A stretch of DNA of 64,000 bases, taken from assembly GCF_030463535.1 (NCBI RefSeq), contig NC_132881.1, positions 10,896,526 through 10,960,525 on the forward strand, in the 5' to 3' direction. The stretch comes from Salminus brasiliensis. Taxonomy: Eukaryota > Chordata > Actinopteri > Characiformes > Bryconidae. Below the pieces are notes generated by a model. It was not told where the DNA came from and ran no database searches. It worked only from the letters and a program-made list of their open reading frames with translations. Both the position numbers and the translations under genes were made by a program. The first letter of the stretch is position 1. Each line of letters begins with the position of its first letter. Positions 24,428 to 36,272 of this stretch are shown here, piece after piece.

Positions 24428-27400
24428 ACATGTATTGACTTTCTTTTTTTGTCTTACAGGTTTTTCGGACAGCATGAACCCCTCCCTCCCTGATGGTGGA
24501 TCTATCCTTCAAGGGTCTGTGCATCTGCAACTGTGTGTGACTCGCTACTATCTGTCTGCAAGTGTATAACAGGTAGGTGATCATTCAGTTTCTATACATG
24601 TATTGACTTTCTTTTTTTTGTCTAACAGGTTTTTCGGACCACATGAACCAAGGGTCTGTGCATCTGCAACTGTGTGTGTCTCGCTTCTATCTGTCTGCAA
24701 GTGTGTTACAGGTAAGTGATCATTCACTTTCTATACATGTATTGCCTTTTTGTTGTCTTACAGGCTATCAGGGCCAATGGCTCCCCCCTTCCTGATAGTC
24801 CATACAGCCAACAAGGGTCTTTCCATTGGCACTGTGTGTGTGGCTCGCTATCAATCTGTCTGCAAGTGTGTAACAGGTAGGTGATCATTCAGTTTCTATA
24901 CATGTATTGACTTTCTTTTTTTGTCTTAAAGGTTTTACGGACCGCATGAACCAAGGGTCTGTGCATCTGCAACTATGTGTGACTCGCTACTATCTGTCGG
25001 CAAGTGTGTAACAGGTAGGTGATCATTCAGTTTCTATACATGTTTTGACTTACTTTTTTTGTCTTACAGGTTTTTCGGACCACATGAACCAAGGGTCTGT
25101 GCATCTGCAACTGTGTGTTTTGCTTCTATCTGTCTGCAAGTGTGTTATAGGTAAGTGATCATTCACTTTCTATACATGTATTGCTTTTTCGTTGTCTTAC
25201 AGGCTATCAGGGCCAATGGCTTCCCCCTTCCTGATAGTGCATACAGCCAACAAGGGTCTTTCCATTGGCACTGTGTGTGTGACTCGCTACTATCTATCTG
25301 CAAGTGTGTTATAGGTAGGTCATTATTCAGTTTCTGTGCATGTATTGACTTTCTTTTTTGTGTTACAGGTTCTTAAGAAGTCCATCAACCTCTTCTTCTC
25401 CCTGAAGGTGTATTCTTCTAAGAAATATATTTTAATCTGCAACTGTGTGTGACTCGCTACTCTCTGTCTGCAAGTGTGTTACAGGTAAGTGATCATTCAG
25501 TTTCTATACATGTATTGACTTTCTTATTTTGTCTTAAAGGTCTCTCGGACCACATGAACCAAGGGTCTGTGCATCTGCAACTGTGTGTGTCTCGCTTCTA
25601 TCTGTCTGCAAGTGTGTTACAGGTAAGTGATCATTCACTTTCTATACATGTATTGCCTTTTTGTTGTCTTACAGGCTATCAGGGCCAATGGCTCCCCCCT
25701 TCCTGATAGTCCATACAGCCAACAAGGGTCTTTCCATTGGCACTGTGTGTGTGGCTCGCTATCAATCTGTCTGCAAGTGTGTAACAGGTAGGTGATCATT
25801 CAGTTTCTATACATGTATTGACTTTCTTTTTTTGTCTTAAAGGTTTTTCGGACCGCATGAACCAAGGGTCTGTGCATCTGCAACTATGTGTGACTCGCTA
25901 CTATCTGTCGGCAAGTGTGTAACAGGTAGGTGATCATTCAGTTTCTATACATGTTTTGACTTTCTTTTTTTGTCTTACAGGTTTTTCGGACCACATGAAC
26001 CAAGGGTCTGTGCATCTGCAACTGTGTGTTTTGCTTCTATCTGTCTGCAAGTGTGTTATAGGTAAGTGATCATTCACTTTCTATACATGTATTGCTTTTT
26101 CGTTGTCTTACAGGCTATCAGGGCCAATGGCTCCCCCCTTCCTGATAGTGCATACAGCCAACAAGGGTCTTTCCATTGGCACTGTGTGTGTGACTCGCTA
26201 CTATCTATCTGCAAGTGTGTTATAGGTAGGTCATTATTCAGTTTCTATGCATGTATTGACTTTCTTTTTTGTGTTACAGGTTCTTAAGAAGTCCATCAAC
26301 CTCTTCTTCTCCCTGAAGGTGTATCCTTCTAAGAAATATATTTTAATCTGCAACTGTGTGTGACTCGCTACTATCTGTCTGCAAGTGTGTTACAGGTAAG
26401 TGATGATTCAGTTTCTATACATGTATTGACTTTCTTTTTTTGGCTTACAGGTTTTTCGGACCTCATGAACCAAGGGTCTGTGCATCTGCAACTGTGTGTG
26501 ACTCGCTACTATCTATCTGCAAGTGTGTTATAGGTAGGTGATTATTCAGTTTCTATGCATGTATTGACTTTCTTGTTTGTGTTACAGGTTCTTAAGAAGT
26601 CCATCAACCTCTTCTTCTCCCTAAAGGTGTAGCCTTCTAAGAAATATATTTTAATTGCAACTGTGTGTGACTCGCTACTATCTTTCTGCAAGTGTGTAAC
26701 AGGTAGGTGATCATTCAGTTTGTATACATATATTGCCTTTTTGTTTTGACTTTCTTTTTTCGTCTTAAAGGTCTTTCGGACCACATTAACCAAGGGTCTG
26801 TGCATCTGCAACTGTGTGTGACTCGCTACTATCTCTCTGCAAGTGTGTAACAGGTAGGTGATCATTCAGTTTCTATACATGTATTGACTTTCTTTTTTTG
26901 TCTTACAGGTTTTTTGGACCACATGAACCAAGGGTCAATGCATCTGCAACAATGTGTGACACGCTACTATCTGTCTGCATGTGTGTAACAGGTAGGTGAT
27001 CATTCAGTTTCTATACATGTATTGACTTTCTTTTTTTGTCTTAAAGGTCTTTCGGACCACATGAACCAAGGGTCAATGCATCTGCAACTGTGTGTGACTC
27101 GCTACTATCTGTCTGCAAATGTGTAACAGGTAGGTGATCATTCAGTTTCTATACATGTATTGACTTTCTTTTTTTGTCTTGAAGGTCTTTCGGACCACAT
27201 GAACCAAGGTTCTTTCCATTGCCACTGTGTGTGTGGCTCGCTATCAATCTGTCTGCAAGTGTGTAACAGGTAGGTGATCATTCAGTTTCTATACATGTTT
27301 TGACTTTCTCTTTTTGTCTTACAGGTTTTTCGGACCACATGAACCAAGGGTCTGTGCATCTGCAATTGTGTGTGACTCGCTACTATCTGTCTGCAAGTGT

Positions 27401-27753
27401 GTAACAGGTAGGTGATCATTCAGTTTCTATACATGTATTGACTTTCTTTTTTTTTCTTACAGGTTTTTTGGACCGCATGAACCAAGGGTCTTTCCATTGC
27501 CACTGTGTGTGTGGCTCGCTATCAATCTGTCTGCAAGTGTGTAACAGGTAGGTGATCATTCAGTTCGTATACATATATTGCCTTTTTGTTTTGACTTTCT
27601 TTTTTTCTCTCAAAGGTCTTTCGGACCACATGATCCAAGGGTCTGTGCATCTGCAACTGTGTGTGACCTCGCTACTATCTGTGTGCAAGTGTGTAACAGG
27701 TTGGTGATCATTCAGTTTCTATACATGTATTGACTTTCTTTTTTGTCTTACAG
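24428..27753 (+). repeat. Exon/intron-like tandem array, part 3 (mixed unit types)
   Basis: Array units continue, but more types are mixed: standard 83-nt and 85-nt blocks, GCTATCAGGGCC blocks, and blocks starting GTTCTTAAGAAGTCC (25,369; 26,281; 26,589). A 911-bp segment is repeated (25,155 against 26,066). Donors here are more often GTAAGTGA. The block at 24,460 to 24,572 is an unusual 113-nt form. Confidence 0.93.
24460..24572 (+). other. 113-nt long exon-like block, probable ancestral form
   Basis: The block matches the 83-nt type A block except for 30 extra nucleotides between CATGAACC and CAAGGG (CCTCCCTCCCTGATGG followed by further bases). Similar CCTCCCTCCCTGA sequence occurs in the divergent blocks at 28,073 and 28,236. 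The short amplified form is most simply a 30-nt deletion derivative of this long form. Confidence 0.7.
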
Positions 27754-28550
27754 GTTCTTAAGAAGTCCATCAACCTCTTCTTCTCCCTGAAGGTGTATCC
27801 TTCTAACAAATATATTTTCATCTGCAACTGTGTGTGGTTCGCTGTCCACCATTCTGCAACTCTGTAACAGGTAAGTGATCATTCAGTTTCTATACATGTA
27901 TTGCCTTTTTGTTGTCTTACAGGCTTTCAGGACCCAATTCTCCCCCCTTCCTGATGGTGGATCTTTCCTTCAAGTCAACTGTATGTGGCTCGCTATCTAT
28001 CTGTCTGCAAGTGTGTAAGAGGTAGGTGATCATTCAGTTTCTATACATGTATTTTCTTTTTTTGTCTTACAGGTTCATGACTCCATGAGCCCCTCCCTCC
28101 CTGACCGTAGTTCCATCCACCACAGTCTGTCCATCTGTAGCTGTCTTGCTCGCTGTCTATTGTTCTGCAACTGTGTTAAAGGTAAGTGATCTTTCAGTTT
28201 CAAGACCTGTATTGACTTTATTTGTTGTCTTACAGGTTCTGAGGATGTCATTATCCCCTCCCTCCCTGATGTTGGATCTGTCCATCAAGGCTCCATGTAT
28301 CTACATCTGTGTATGGCTCACTGTCTATCTGTCTGCAAGTGTGTAACGGGTTGGTGATCATTCAGTTTCTATACATTAATTGACTTTTCTTTTTTTTTTT
28401 GTCCTACAGGTTCTGATGGTGGATCTGGTGGACAAGGGTCTGTCCATGTGCAACTGTGTGTGTGACTCGCTATCTATCTTTCTGCAAGTGTGAAAGGTTA
28501 GTGACCATTCCATTTCAAAAGTTGTTGGCTTTCCTTTTGTTTTTCCTTAG
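27754..28550 (+). repeat. Five divergent exon/intron-like units at the right edge of the array
   Basis: Exon-like blocks lie at 27,754-27,870, 27,923-28,021, 28,073-28,181, 28,236-28,349 and 28,410-28,496. Each follows an acceptor (TTACAG, CCTACAG) and is followed by a donor (GTAAGTGA, GTAGGTGA, GTTGGTGA, GTTAGTGA). They differ much more from each other and from the main array in the exon-like part than in the splice-signal part. The 28,236 block is 114 nt and open in one frame (SEDVIIPSLPDVG at its start), but the next block stops in the continued frame. Confidence 0.8.
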
Positions 28551-28695
28551 GTTTTCAGGACCCTTTCCTGATGGTAGATGTGGCCAACAAGGGTCTGTCC
28601 ATCTGATTCTTCTTTTTGTGCTTCTTGATTCAGACTGTTGTCAGTCCACCCACTGCTCCTGACTGCTCCACTGGTAGAGAGACCTCACTGGTTCT

Positions 28696-28941
28696 GTGGT
28701 GGACCCTCTGCTCAGAACTCCATTAGTACATCTCCATCCCTACAGCCTGCAGCTAGGCCGAGAAATTAAGCAGCGCTTTTGGGGGGAGTGCCTCTGTCCT
28801 GCTCGGAGTATGGAGGTCCAGATCGCAGAGGTCTTCAGCTCACCAACTGGGACAAGCTTCGCCCCTCACTTTGAACTGGACACAAGCAGAGAGCCACTGC
28901 CTAAGCAGCCCAAGAGGAAAAGGAGGAGGCGAAGACACTGA
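28696..28941 (+). CDS. Hypothetical 81-aa reading frame in the terminal exon
   Basis: An ATG-to-stop frame lies in the putative last exon. It starts MVDPLLRTP, contains YSLQLGREIKQRF and EVFSSPTGTSF, and ends in a strongly basic tail (KQPKRKRRRRRH). Similar words occur in minus-strand copies: SYSLQLGQKN near 39,880 and TEATGTSFTLHIELDTSGE near 46,190. The segment from TGTSF to LDTS therefore seems to have been coding in an ancestral gene. I do not recognise the family. The ATG may not be the true start; upstream exons would be needed. No signal peptide or membrane segment is apparent. Confidence 0.35.
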   Translation: MVDPLLRTPLVHLHPYSLQLGREIKQRFWGECLCPARSMEVQIAEVFSSPTGTSFAPHFELDTSREPLPKQPKRKRRRRRH

Positions 28942-28985
28942 GATCAGGAAAAGCAGCAAACATCCTTTTTACTATTTTAACTACT

Positions 28986-29016
28986 TTTCTTCTTCTTCTT
29001 CTTCTTCTTTTTCTCC

Positions 29017-29057
<41 letters not shown>

Positions 29058-29060
29058 GTT
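28986..29060 (+). repeat. TTC and TTA trinucleotide microsatellites
   Basis: A run of TTC units (about 28,987 to 29,010) is followed by a run of TTA units (about 29,020 to 29,057), inside the putative 3' UTR. Confidence 0.95.
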
Positions 29061-29584
29061 ACTAAAATGCATTTTTTTTTCTCTCATAACTGATGTACTG
29101 TCATGAACTTTGGCACAGAAATGTGCAATTGTAAAATATAAGCTTAATAATAGAATTGTAAATTTTACATGAGGGTTCACACCCTAATCTATAAACCTAT
29201 TCTAAAGAAAAGTTCACTGAACCAAACTGGATTTAACTTCAACAATGTACGGATACAGAACATGCTTACCATTTGCACTATGATTATTTGCACAGCTGTA
29301 CAGATGTTAAGTTTCTGTAGATATTTATATCATATCTGTACATAATAGTTTGTATATAGAGGTCTACTTGGGCTACATATTGATACATATTGAGTATTCA
29401 TACCTGTACAAGTACAGATTTCTGATTACAGATTTTTTTTTTTTACAGTTTTGTTACTTTTTTTTAACTTATTATTTATTCGATTTATTGTTTTGTGTAT
29501 TTTTCTCTTTTAGTATAATACTTGTTAATGGTCATGTCAATGTCATAATTGTGTTGCTCTCACCAAGTAAAATTGTAACATAAT

Positions 29585-29603
29585 AATAAAGAGGTGGAAT
29601 AAA
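29585..29603 (+). promoter_or_regulatory. Tandem AATAAA polyadenylation signals
   Basis: AATAAA occurs at 29,585-29,590 and again at 29,598-29,603. GT-rich sequence (TTACTGTGTAAAGTGGTCTG) follows within 50 nt. The pair marks the likely 3' end of the plus-strand transcription unit. Confidence 0.55.
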
Positions 29604-32600
29604 GAGATTCTGAGATTTGGGACTTACTGTGTAAAGTGGTCTGTTTTCATCTATTTCCAGAGGTAAAAAGTAACATTCCCACTTCTTTCATTACAGTAGT
29701 TTTAATAAAGTATGAGGACATCACATATTTGGGCCTAGGTCATCTTCATTCATCTTTAATCAATTTCAAATGCATTAATAAAAGGCTATTAATCATCAGC
29801 TGACAACGATGCTGCCCAAAACTAAAAATCTCTACTTTTCCAAACTGCGCATTACATCTTCATCTAAAATGGTTTAAACTGGTTTATGCTGGTCTGGTTT
29901 GCTGGTGTTTTTCTAGAAGGGCAGTTTCTCAAAGGTTTATAGTCTTTGTGATGCTCTTATACTGTAACACCTGCTGGTGCGAGGTGCGTTCCACTGATGT
30001 GTCTGTGTGCATTTTTCACCACTTAAATAGTAAATAAGCCTGTTAAAGAATTGATTGTCCATAAAATACTCTTATGAATTATTCACACAGGATTATGAAT
30101 TCTTTCTAGAAACCAATCAGTGCATTCTAATACACCAAATACAATAATAATTAATAAATACAATAAATGAAAGTCTAAATGAATTAAATTGACAATCACT
30201 TGTTAGTGTTACCTTTATGGGAATAGAAGGGAAGTGGTATTTTGAGGAACCAATATTCTGTAGACAACAGTAAACAATTATTTAAATATACTTTTGGTAT
30301 TATATTATAAATGGATTATTCTAATATATATTTTCATTATGTAATATAACATAATTATAATATTATTTTTCATAAGCACAGTCTATACTTACCTGACATA
30401 TCGAGAGTCTCTACACCCAACTGAATGACAGGTGGAAGAAGCGCTTGTAGCGATTATTATGTCAGTAACAGCTTCCTTGTATAAAGACTCTAGGTGTAAG
30501 TAGGTGAGACGGGCCACCTTTATCCCCCCCCCCTTGATTAATTGCCCATCTTCACACAGCTGTCATACTTATATGCCAGATTAACATTTATGGAAATATA
30601 TTTATTGATCATTACTGAGATGTTTTTCTTTGAATAAAGTTTCCTTTTATCTTAATATAAATGTATCATTATTAATCAAATGTTAAACTAGCATGTTAAA
30701 CTGATGTAATACTGTTGTTGCTACTCTGGCATTTCAAACTGATACTAACAGGTAAAGCTAGTGTGACCCATACTAAGGGTATTACAGTAGGAGAAGAGCA
30801 AGTACACCTTTCTAATTGTTTGCTCCAATTATCATTTGGTTCATTGCCAGGGACATGTGCAGGTAGCAGGAGGAGAGCTCTCCTTAAAGTTTAGCACAGC
30901 TTGGAATTCTTCATTCGGACGGTTTGGAGGATGTGGAGGAGTGAACTGCTGTACAGGTCAGGGAGTCCGGTATGCAGCATTGAAGCCAGATGCAGGTATT
31001 TGCTGTGTGTTGGTTTTAGTAGTTGATGCTGTAACGGAGTCACAGTATCTGCTGCTGTTCAGCTTGTGTGAAAGCAGGTGTCTGTTGGTTCTAGTGTGCG
31101 GCAGCTTGGACTGCAGTTTTAGTGAGGCTTTGAGGGCTGGGTCTGGGTTAGTGAGCAGAGAGCAGAGCTCTAAGGCAGATGCACTAAACCTTTGGTTACA
31201 GGTGTGTAAATGTATGTAATTGACTGGGGGTTTTGGTGGAAGCTGCAGAGCATTAATGTAGTGTGTTTCCCCTTACAGGAGTCGAATCCCCTGCTAGTTT
31301 AAATGAATCACTGCTCTTTCCTTCCCCTTTACATGCTTTTATAAATAAGAGTCTTAATCTCATTGTTTTATTGAGTGCCAATATTTTAGACCAGTGTTAT
31401 CTTTAGATTAGTTGTTTCAATGTACAACAATTAGTAAATGAAAAGTAGTAACTCCTTTTTTTCTTTACTGTAACATCGTACATCGAAGTGAGTAACAAGC
31501 TTTGGGTCATTGTGGAATGTATAATTCACATGTATTTATAATTTGGTGGTTTTGTTGTGAAGTTTGTAGTGTTCACTTATTTATTGAATTAATTAATTTA
31601 TTTTATTTTATTTGCGCTCTTTAAGTTCTTGTATCTCATTGTGTTTGTTTCATGGTTGTGCTCCTGACTTCCTATATATCCAGTTAAATGGATAATTGGT
31701 ACTTGAGGTTGTAATACGACACTGTCTTATTTTTACTCATTTTTATGTGCAATAATTTTACACTAGTTATCGTGGACTTGCTATCCGCTATCGAGCTAAC
31801 CTTGTGTAAGATCATCAGATAATTGGGATCCAAATAAAATAATAAAGCAATAAAAAAAAAAACAACTACCACTAGATAAAACACACTGTGAAAGGGGGGG
31901 GGGGGTCAACTCGGCTGGCTACGCAGTAGCATGCTAGCTAATACAATCCAAGAGAACTTGTAGTGACGAGAAATATCAGAGACCCCCCTACTGAGGACAT
32001 TATATGACCTATACTATTAGACATTATTCTAAATGGATGAACCACTTGATTATGCCTTCCGTTTTGTTCGGACCCTAGAGGGCGCTCAACCACAAGTCCA
32101 AAATGAATGGGTCCATACAGAGCTTTTGTGCAAAAGTAATAATGATTTTGATATAGATAACTGCTCACATTCTCCACACAATACATCATAAAACAACTCA
32201 ACACACATTTTAATCAATTATAAGACATCATTTAAGACGTCAGTGAGTCTGACCAGCCAATAAGCAGTTCAGTTCACCAGTCAATCAGCACTCAGCAGCC
32301 AGAATGGAAGCGGTTTCTGCTCTACATCTGTTTCCTGTAGGGCAGGACGTGTGTGCTGTTACATTTTTTTCTCATTAATTTATGTAAGGATTTCTTCTGC
32401 TTTAGTAATTAAAGATTAAAGATGATTCCTGCCTGAAAGACCAGAAAAACATTCAAACATTTTTAACCACTGAAACCACTGAAGTCTTATAATTGTTGAT
32501 TAAAAGTGTGTTGAGTTGTTTTCCTCTGTTCTGTGTTACAGTGAGAGCTGTTATCTGTATAAAAATGATGAATCATTTATAAATGACAATTTTGGGTCTC

Positions 32601-33480
32601 TGGTAATTCTTGTTCCTCCAGCAGCAGCAGAGTCACTGGGTCAAACGAAACGAGCCTCGTCATTTCTTTTATAATTGATACAGTCAGTTACAGATTCTGG
32701 CCGCTAGACGGAGACAAAGCGCCAATTACACGGGTGTTACTCCAGTAAGGGCAGACATATGTTTGTCGTAGCATCTCTGTTTCTGGTAAACGTGTTATTT
32801 ATAACTGTATATTCAGTGCCAGCATTTAATAATTTATCTGGCGCCCTGGTGGTGTCCAGCACTTTTCTGATACAATCAACAAAAAAATCCAATTTAATTA
32901 AATTAAATTAAATTTAATTATATTTAATTTAAAAACATCTGTTAAAAGCCACCACTGTTAATACATTTAAATTCATGTAAAATCATTGATTGAATAATTC
33001 AATATCAGTATAATTTAAAAATGTTAAAAATGATAAACGCTGTGAGGGGAAAATACAGCGCTGATGTAATGTGGTTAAGTGACCAGCAGATGGCAAATAT
33101 CCAGTTTAATATCAGACTGAGTTAAACCTGTGTTAAAAGACCAGCAGCTGGAAAGCTCCAGTAGGAATCCTGATTTAATGATCATATAAATGATCAGGAC
33201 AGATGAAGAGGTTCGTTAAGCAGGGTGACCAGACGCCCTCTTTTTACCGGACATGTTTTTGGGATGTGAAAAATGTGTGCGCATTTATTTCACATCTGTG
33301 TCTCTTTCTACAGTCACTACTCAGTCTGTGTGCGGATTTATACACTGGAGTTTAATATTAGAGAACAACACACAATTTCCTAAAGGTCAAGGTCAGGAGT
33401 GAGCAGTATTTTAAACATACTTCATGAGTTGCATATATTCTAATGCACAGAATAAAAAAAGTAAATGAGGTATTTGAAAA
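29604..33480. other. AT-rich intergenic region without a supported gene
   Basis: There is no convincing gene here. A 10-C run at 30,524, a 12-G run at 31,894 and an AATTTAATTAAATT-rich stretch near 32,890 are present. Sequence at about 30,385-30,480 (CATATCGAGAGTCTCTACACC) is repeated at 42,910-43,015, marking a duplicated block. About 29,870-29,915 resembles a dispersed GGTTTATGCTGGTC-type repeat, and 33,219-33,280 (GGGTGACCAGACGCCC) resembles a fragment of a vertebrate dispersed repeat; both are weak calls. Confidence 0.6.
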
Positions 33481-33483
33481 AGA

Positions 33484-34806
33484 ACACTGATCAAAATTAG
33501 AGAACACTCTCAGACACCTGCAAATTGTTGGTGTTAATCTGGCACGTGGTGCTAATTTCTTTAATTATCTGACAAACCCTATTTAACTGGCAACATAACT
33601 TTCCTGTTTTCACTGACTTTGCAAAATGGAAAGCCGTTCCAAAGTGACTGAAACCCTCCGTCAGCAGGTTGTCAAGATGAAGGCCAAAAGGGTGACCCTA
33701 TCAGCCATAGCAAGAGAAGTTGGTCGTATCCCAAGTCTGTGATTTCTAGAATACTGCATCTTTACAACACCACAAACTCATTCAAGTCCCCCAAGAAGGC
33801 TGGTCGTCCACGAAAGACAAATGCAAGAGAGGACAGGATAATGCGGAGAATCTCCATGGGCAATCGGTTCAACACTGCAGCTGGAATTGCTCACCAGTTC
33901 AACGTTTTCAAGCATTTGGACTGAAATCCCACTCTGCAGTGACCAAACCTCTCATTAGCAGAAAGAATCAAAAGGCTAGATTAACCTTTGCTGAGGAGCA
34001 TGTTATGAAAGCAAGTTTCATTTATTTGGGTCTGATAGGAAACATTATGTTCGTCGACAAGCTGGGGAAAGACTGAACCCAAAGTGTGTAAAGAAGTCAG
34101 TAAAAGGTGGAGGAGGAAATGTCATGGGTTGGGGAATGTTTTCAGCAGCAGGAGTTGGGCCTCTCATACAGCAGAGTGAATGCAAGTGTGTATCAGAACC
34201 TTCTTCAACAACACGTGGTTCCTTCCTTGCATTTGTCACTCAGTCAGCCAGCAATTTTCATGCATGACAATGCCCCCTGTCACACAGCAAAACGGGTAAA
34301 GCAGTTCCTTGAAACTGAAAACATTGAAACAATGAAATGGCCAGCTCAGAATCCTGATCTAAACCCAATAGAAAACATCTGGAAAATCCTTGGTGATAAA
34401 GTTATGGCCAAGAAACCAAACTGTGGAAGAAACTGCATGAAGAGTGGACCAAAATCACACCAGAGCAGTGTGAGAGACTAGTGATGTCCTGTGGCCGCAG
34501 ATGTGCTGAAGTCATATGAAGCACATGCCTGTACACTTCCTACTGACTGGTCACTGTTGTAACCTTCAGGAAATTTAGTTGTAATCTTTCTCTGTGCTAC
34601 AGTCATTGCTGTTCTCTAATTTTGATTATTGTGTTTTTTGTGAAATAAAGATTTGTTGTTGAATACTTTGGTTATTTTGTTAAACGCTGTTTTGTTAAAC
34701 ACTCACAAGGATTTGAAATCCTTCAAATGTTGACCAATGAAGATTGCATTATTTCTGCAAAAATCAAGTGTTCATACATTGTTCTCTAATTTTGATTTCC
34801 AGTGTA
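33484..34806 (+). mobile_element. Tc1-type DNA transposon relic
   Basis: The element is about 1.3 kb with inverted ends: CACTGATCAAAATTAGAGA at the left and the reverse complement of CTCTAATTTTGATTTCCAGTG at the right, followed by TA. A further inner copy of the CTCTAATTTTGAT motif at about 34,614 is consistent with direct repeats inside the ends, as in many fish Tc1 elements. It contains a broken transposase. It lies outside the duplicated gene copies. Confidence 0.88.
33626..34482 (+). pseudogene. Tc1 transposase, degenerate (DD34E family)
   Basis: The ATG at 33,626 opens a helix-turn-helix region (LRQQVVKMKAKRVTLSAIAR) that breaks at a frameshift and stop near 33,735. A second frame (33,739 on) continues with the GRPRKT motif and the second DNA-binding region. 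The region of the first catalytic Asp, expected after the EEHVM motif, is deleted near 34,005. The C-terminal part (34,107 to 34,481) keeps the second Asp in FMHDNAPCHTA and the Glu in NPIENIW, with 34 residues between them. It is inactive. Confidence 0.88.
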
Positions 34807-35842
34807 CAGCTTTAAACATGCCTGTTGAAGCCCCGCCTTCTCACCGACACGATTAGTCTACATGTACAGGGGTCTACAGCAACCATTGGTCAAACTGCTT
34901 CTCACCACAGTAGATTGGCCACAGCCTAAAACACAAATGTAAATAAACACAAATGAGCTTGTCTGTATCTGAGTTTTTTATTTTATTTAGGTGGTAAAAG
35001 TAAAACTTTGTTTTTAATTATTTTACTTGACACTCAAGTTGGACTGAAAGGAGATGATTTGGCCCTGTAAGCAGAGTAAGGCTATTTATTAATTTTGTTA
35101 AATGAGTAAATGTACGTGCTTTAATGTTCATAAACAAACTTGCTTGAGATATTAAACATTACATATTAATGTCCTTCTCTTACTAAAATGACACTCAGTG
35201 GAGTAATAGTCATACTGTTCAGTAATGACAAACACTTCAATTAAAATAAAACCTTTATTCATTTTTAAGCTTCTCAGGCTGCAGCAGATTAGGGCTATTT
35301 TTACAATCGAATAATCTGACAATTATTGAAATAAATAACTGATTTAGCTTGAGGTAGTTTAAGGTATTTGCTAAGTAACAATTAAGTTCATAAAAAATTT
35401 ATAACTTAGTCAGAAATTCACTGTGTTAATGAATTACGCTGCTAATATAAAAGTTATATAATATAAAAGATTAATAAAACTCCAATACCTTTTCTCTTTT
35501 AAATTTTAAACCCAAGGATTAGTAATGTAGCAGCAATAAAATATAACAAAAATAGATCAGTTTTCCTTTAATCAGTTTTCATATACATTTTTGGATGAAC
35601 AACAAAATAAAAGTGGAAGTGGGAATTAATATAAGACAGTAATTTTCTCAGTCAAAAAGTATTTTATGTTGCAGATTCGTTTGTATTAGTCACTTTTATT
35701 TTGTGGGGTCTGGCCAGAGCCACAAAGTAGTCGAGAGACTTTAGCTCGTTACCGGAGAGCGGGACTTAATCTGTAAGCAGCAACCTGATTGGTTGTTTTT
35801 GTTGAAGGGCGGGACATAAAGTAGCTGAAAGCATTGTTTAGA
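34807..35842. other. AT-rich intergenic DNA
   Basis: No gene, RNA or clear mobile element is seen. The sequence is AT-rich with short homopolymers. Confidence 0.5.
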
Positions 35843-35872
35843 AGGGGTGTCCACAAATATTTGGACTTAGAC
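35843..35872 (+). mobile_element. MITE end fragment
   Basis: GGGTGTCCACAAATATTTGG matches the right end of the MITE at 39,023-39,531. The same fragment sits at the equivalent position beside other decayed exon copies (40,510 and 46,030). Confidence 0.6.
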
Positions 35873-36264
35873 ACTGCTTAATTTACCAGCCTAGGACTGG
35901 AGGACTGGAGAGTGATCCATATTGAGGCCATGGAACAGCAGGGAGGCTCTCCACCAATGAAGCTCCTCTCTAGAACTGAATCAGGAGCAGTGGGTGTTCT
36001 GAAGGCAGTCTGAATCAAGAAGCACAACAAGAAAATTCAGAACCTAATTTCTGAACATCTTCAGTTGAGTCATGTATGATTGTTCCTGATCTGTTTCTTC
36101 AACTAGTTGTTTTTGGACCTAAATCTACATCTACAGAGGAGCTTCCATCTACTACCTCTGCTCTGAAGGAGGAGTATATTAAATGAGGGAGGATCATAGA
36201 TGAAGGGTTTCTAGGTTGAGCTGGTGTGTGGTTTACCTGCTGAGGAGTACTGATAGACGTGGAG
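35873..36264 (-). pseudogene. Decayed copy of the terminal exon (copy P0, 3' part)
   Basis: On the minus strand this matches the unique part of the putative last exon at 28,600: GTGCTTCTTGATTCAG, then a CCCACTGCTCCTGATTCAG region, then CTGTTCCATGGCCTCAG. No long frame remains. The copy continues at 37,155 after an 874-bp hAT element with its target duplication. Confidence 0.6.
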
Positions 36265-36272
36265 ATGCAGAC
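36265..36272. repeat. Left 8-bp target duplication of hAT element 1
   Basis: ATGCAGAC here and at 37,147-37,154 flank the element exactly. Confidence 0.9.

Larger units (their letters stand above)
28551..29603 (+). other. Putative terminal exon and 3' UTR
   Basis: The region starts after a CCTTAG acceptor with GTTTTCAGGACCC, which matches array blocks, then changes into unique sequence. A second acceptor-like site (a TTCTT-rich tract ending TTGATTCAG at about 28,635) could start the exon instead. The unique part is homologous to decayed copies on the minus strand at 35.9, 39.8 and 46.2 kb, so it belonged to a gene that was duplicated. Two AATAAA signals near 29,590 with GT-rich sequence after them fit a transcript end. 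I infer that the array lies in the introns and exons of the 3' part of a transcription unit; its product is not recognised. Confidence 0.55.

Noticed and set aside
3295-26865. Many 60-107-codon open frames on both strands in the first 28 kb
   Set aside because: They read through the intron-like blocks and recur only because the unit length is a multiple of three; reverse-strand ones are mirror images of the same repeats.
1-28550. CRISPR-like array
   Set aside because: Units are contiguous with no unique spacers, and the whole unit including the putative spacer part is repeated; the context is eukaryotic.
1-28550. Plain centromeric satellite
   Set aside because: The conserved, correctly ordered splice signals, the divergent but splice-competent edge units and the adjoining polyadenylation signals are better explained by amplified exons, though a structural role cannot be excluded.
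28696-28941. Assignment of the basic-tailed 81-aa frame to a named protein family
   Set aside because: I could not match its words to a family with confidence, so it is left as hypothetical.
30836-31219. 127-codon open frame
   Set aside because: No recognisable domain, no splice or polyadenylation context, and low-complexity Leu/Val/Cys composition; a chance frame.
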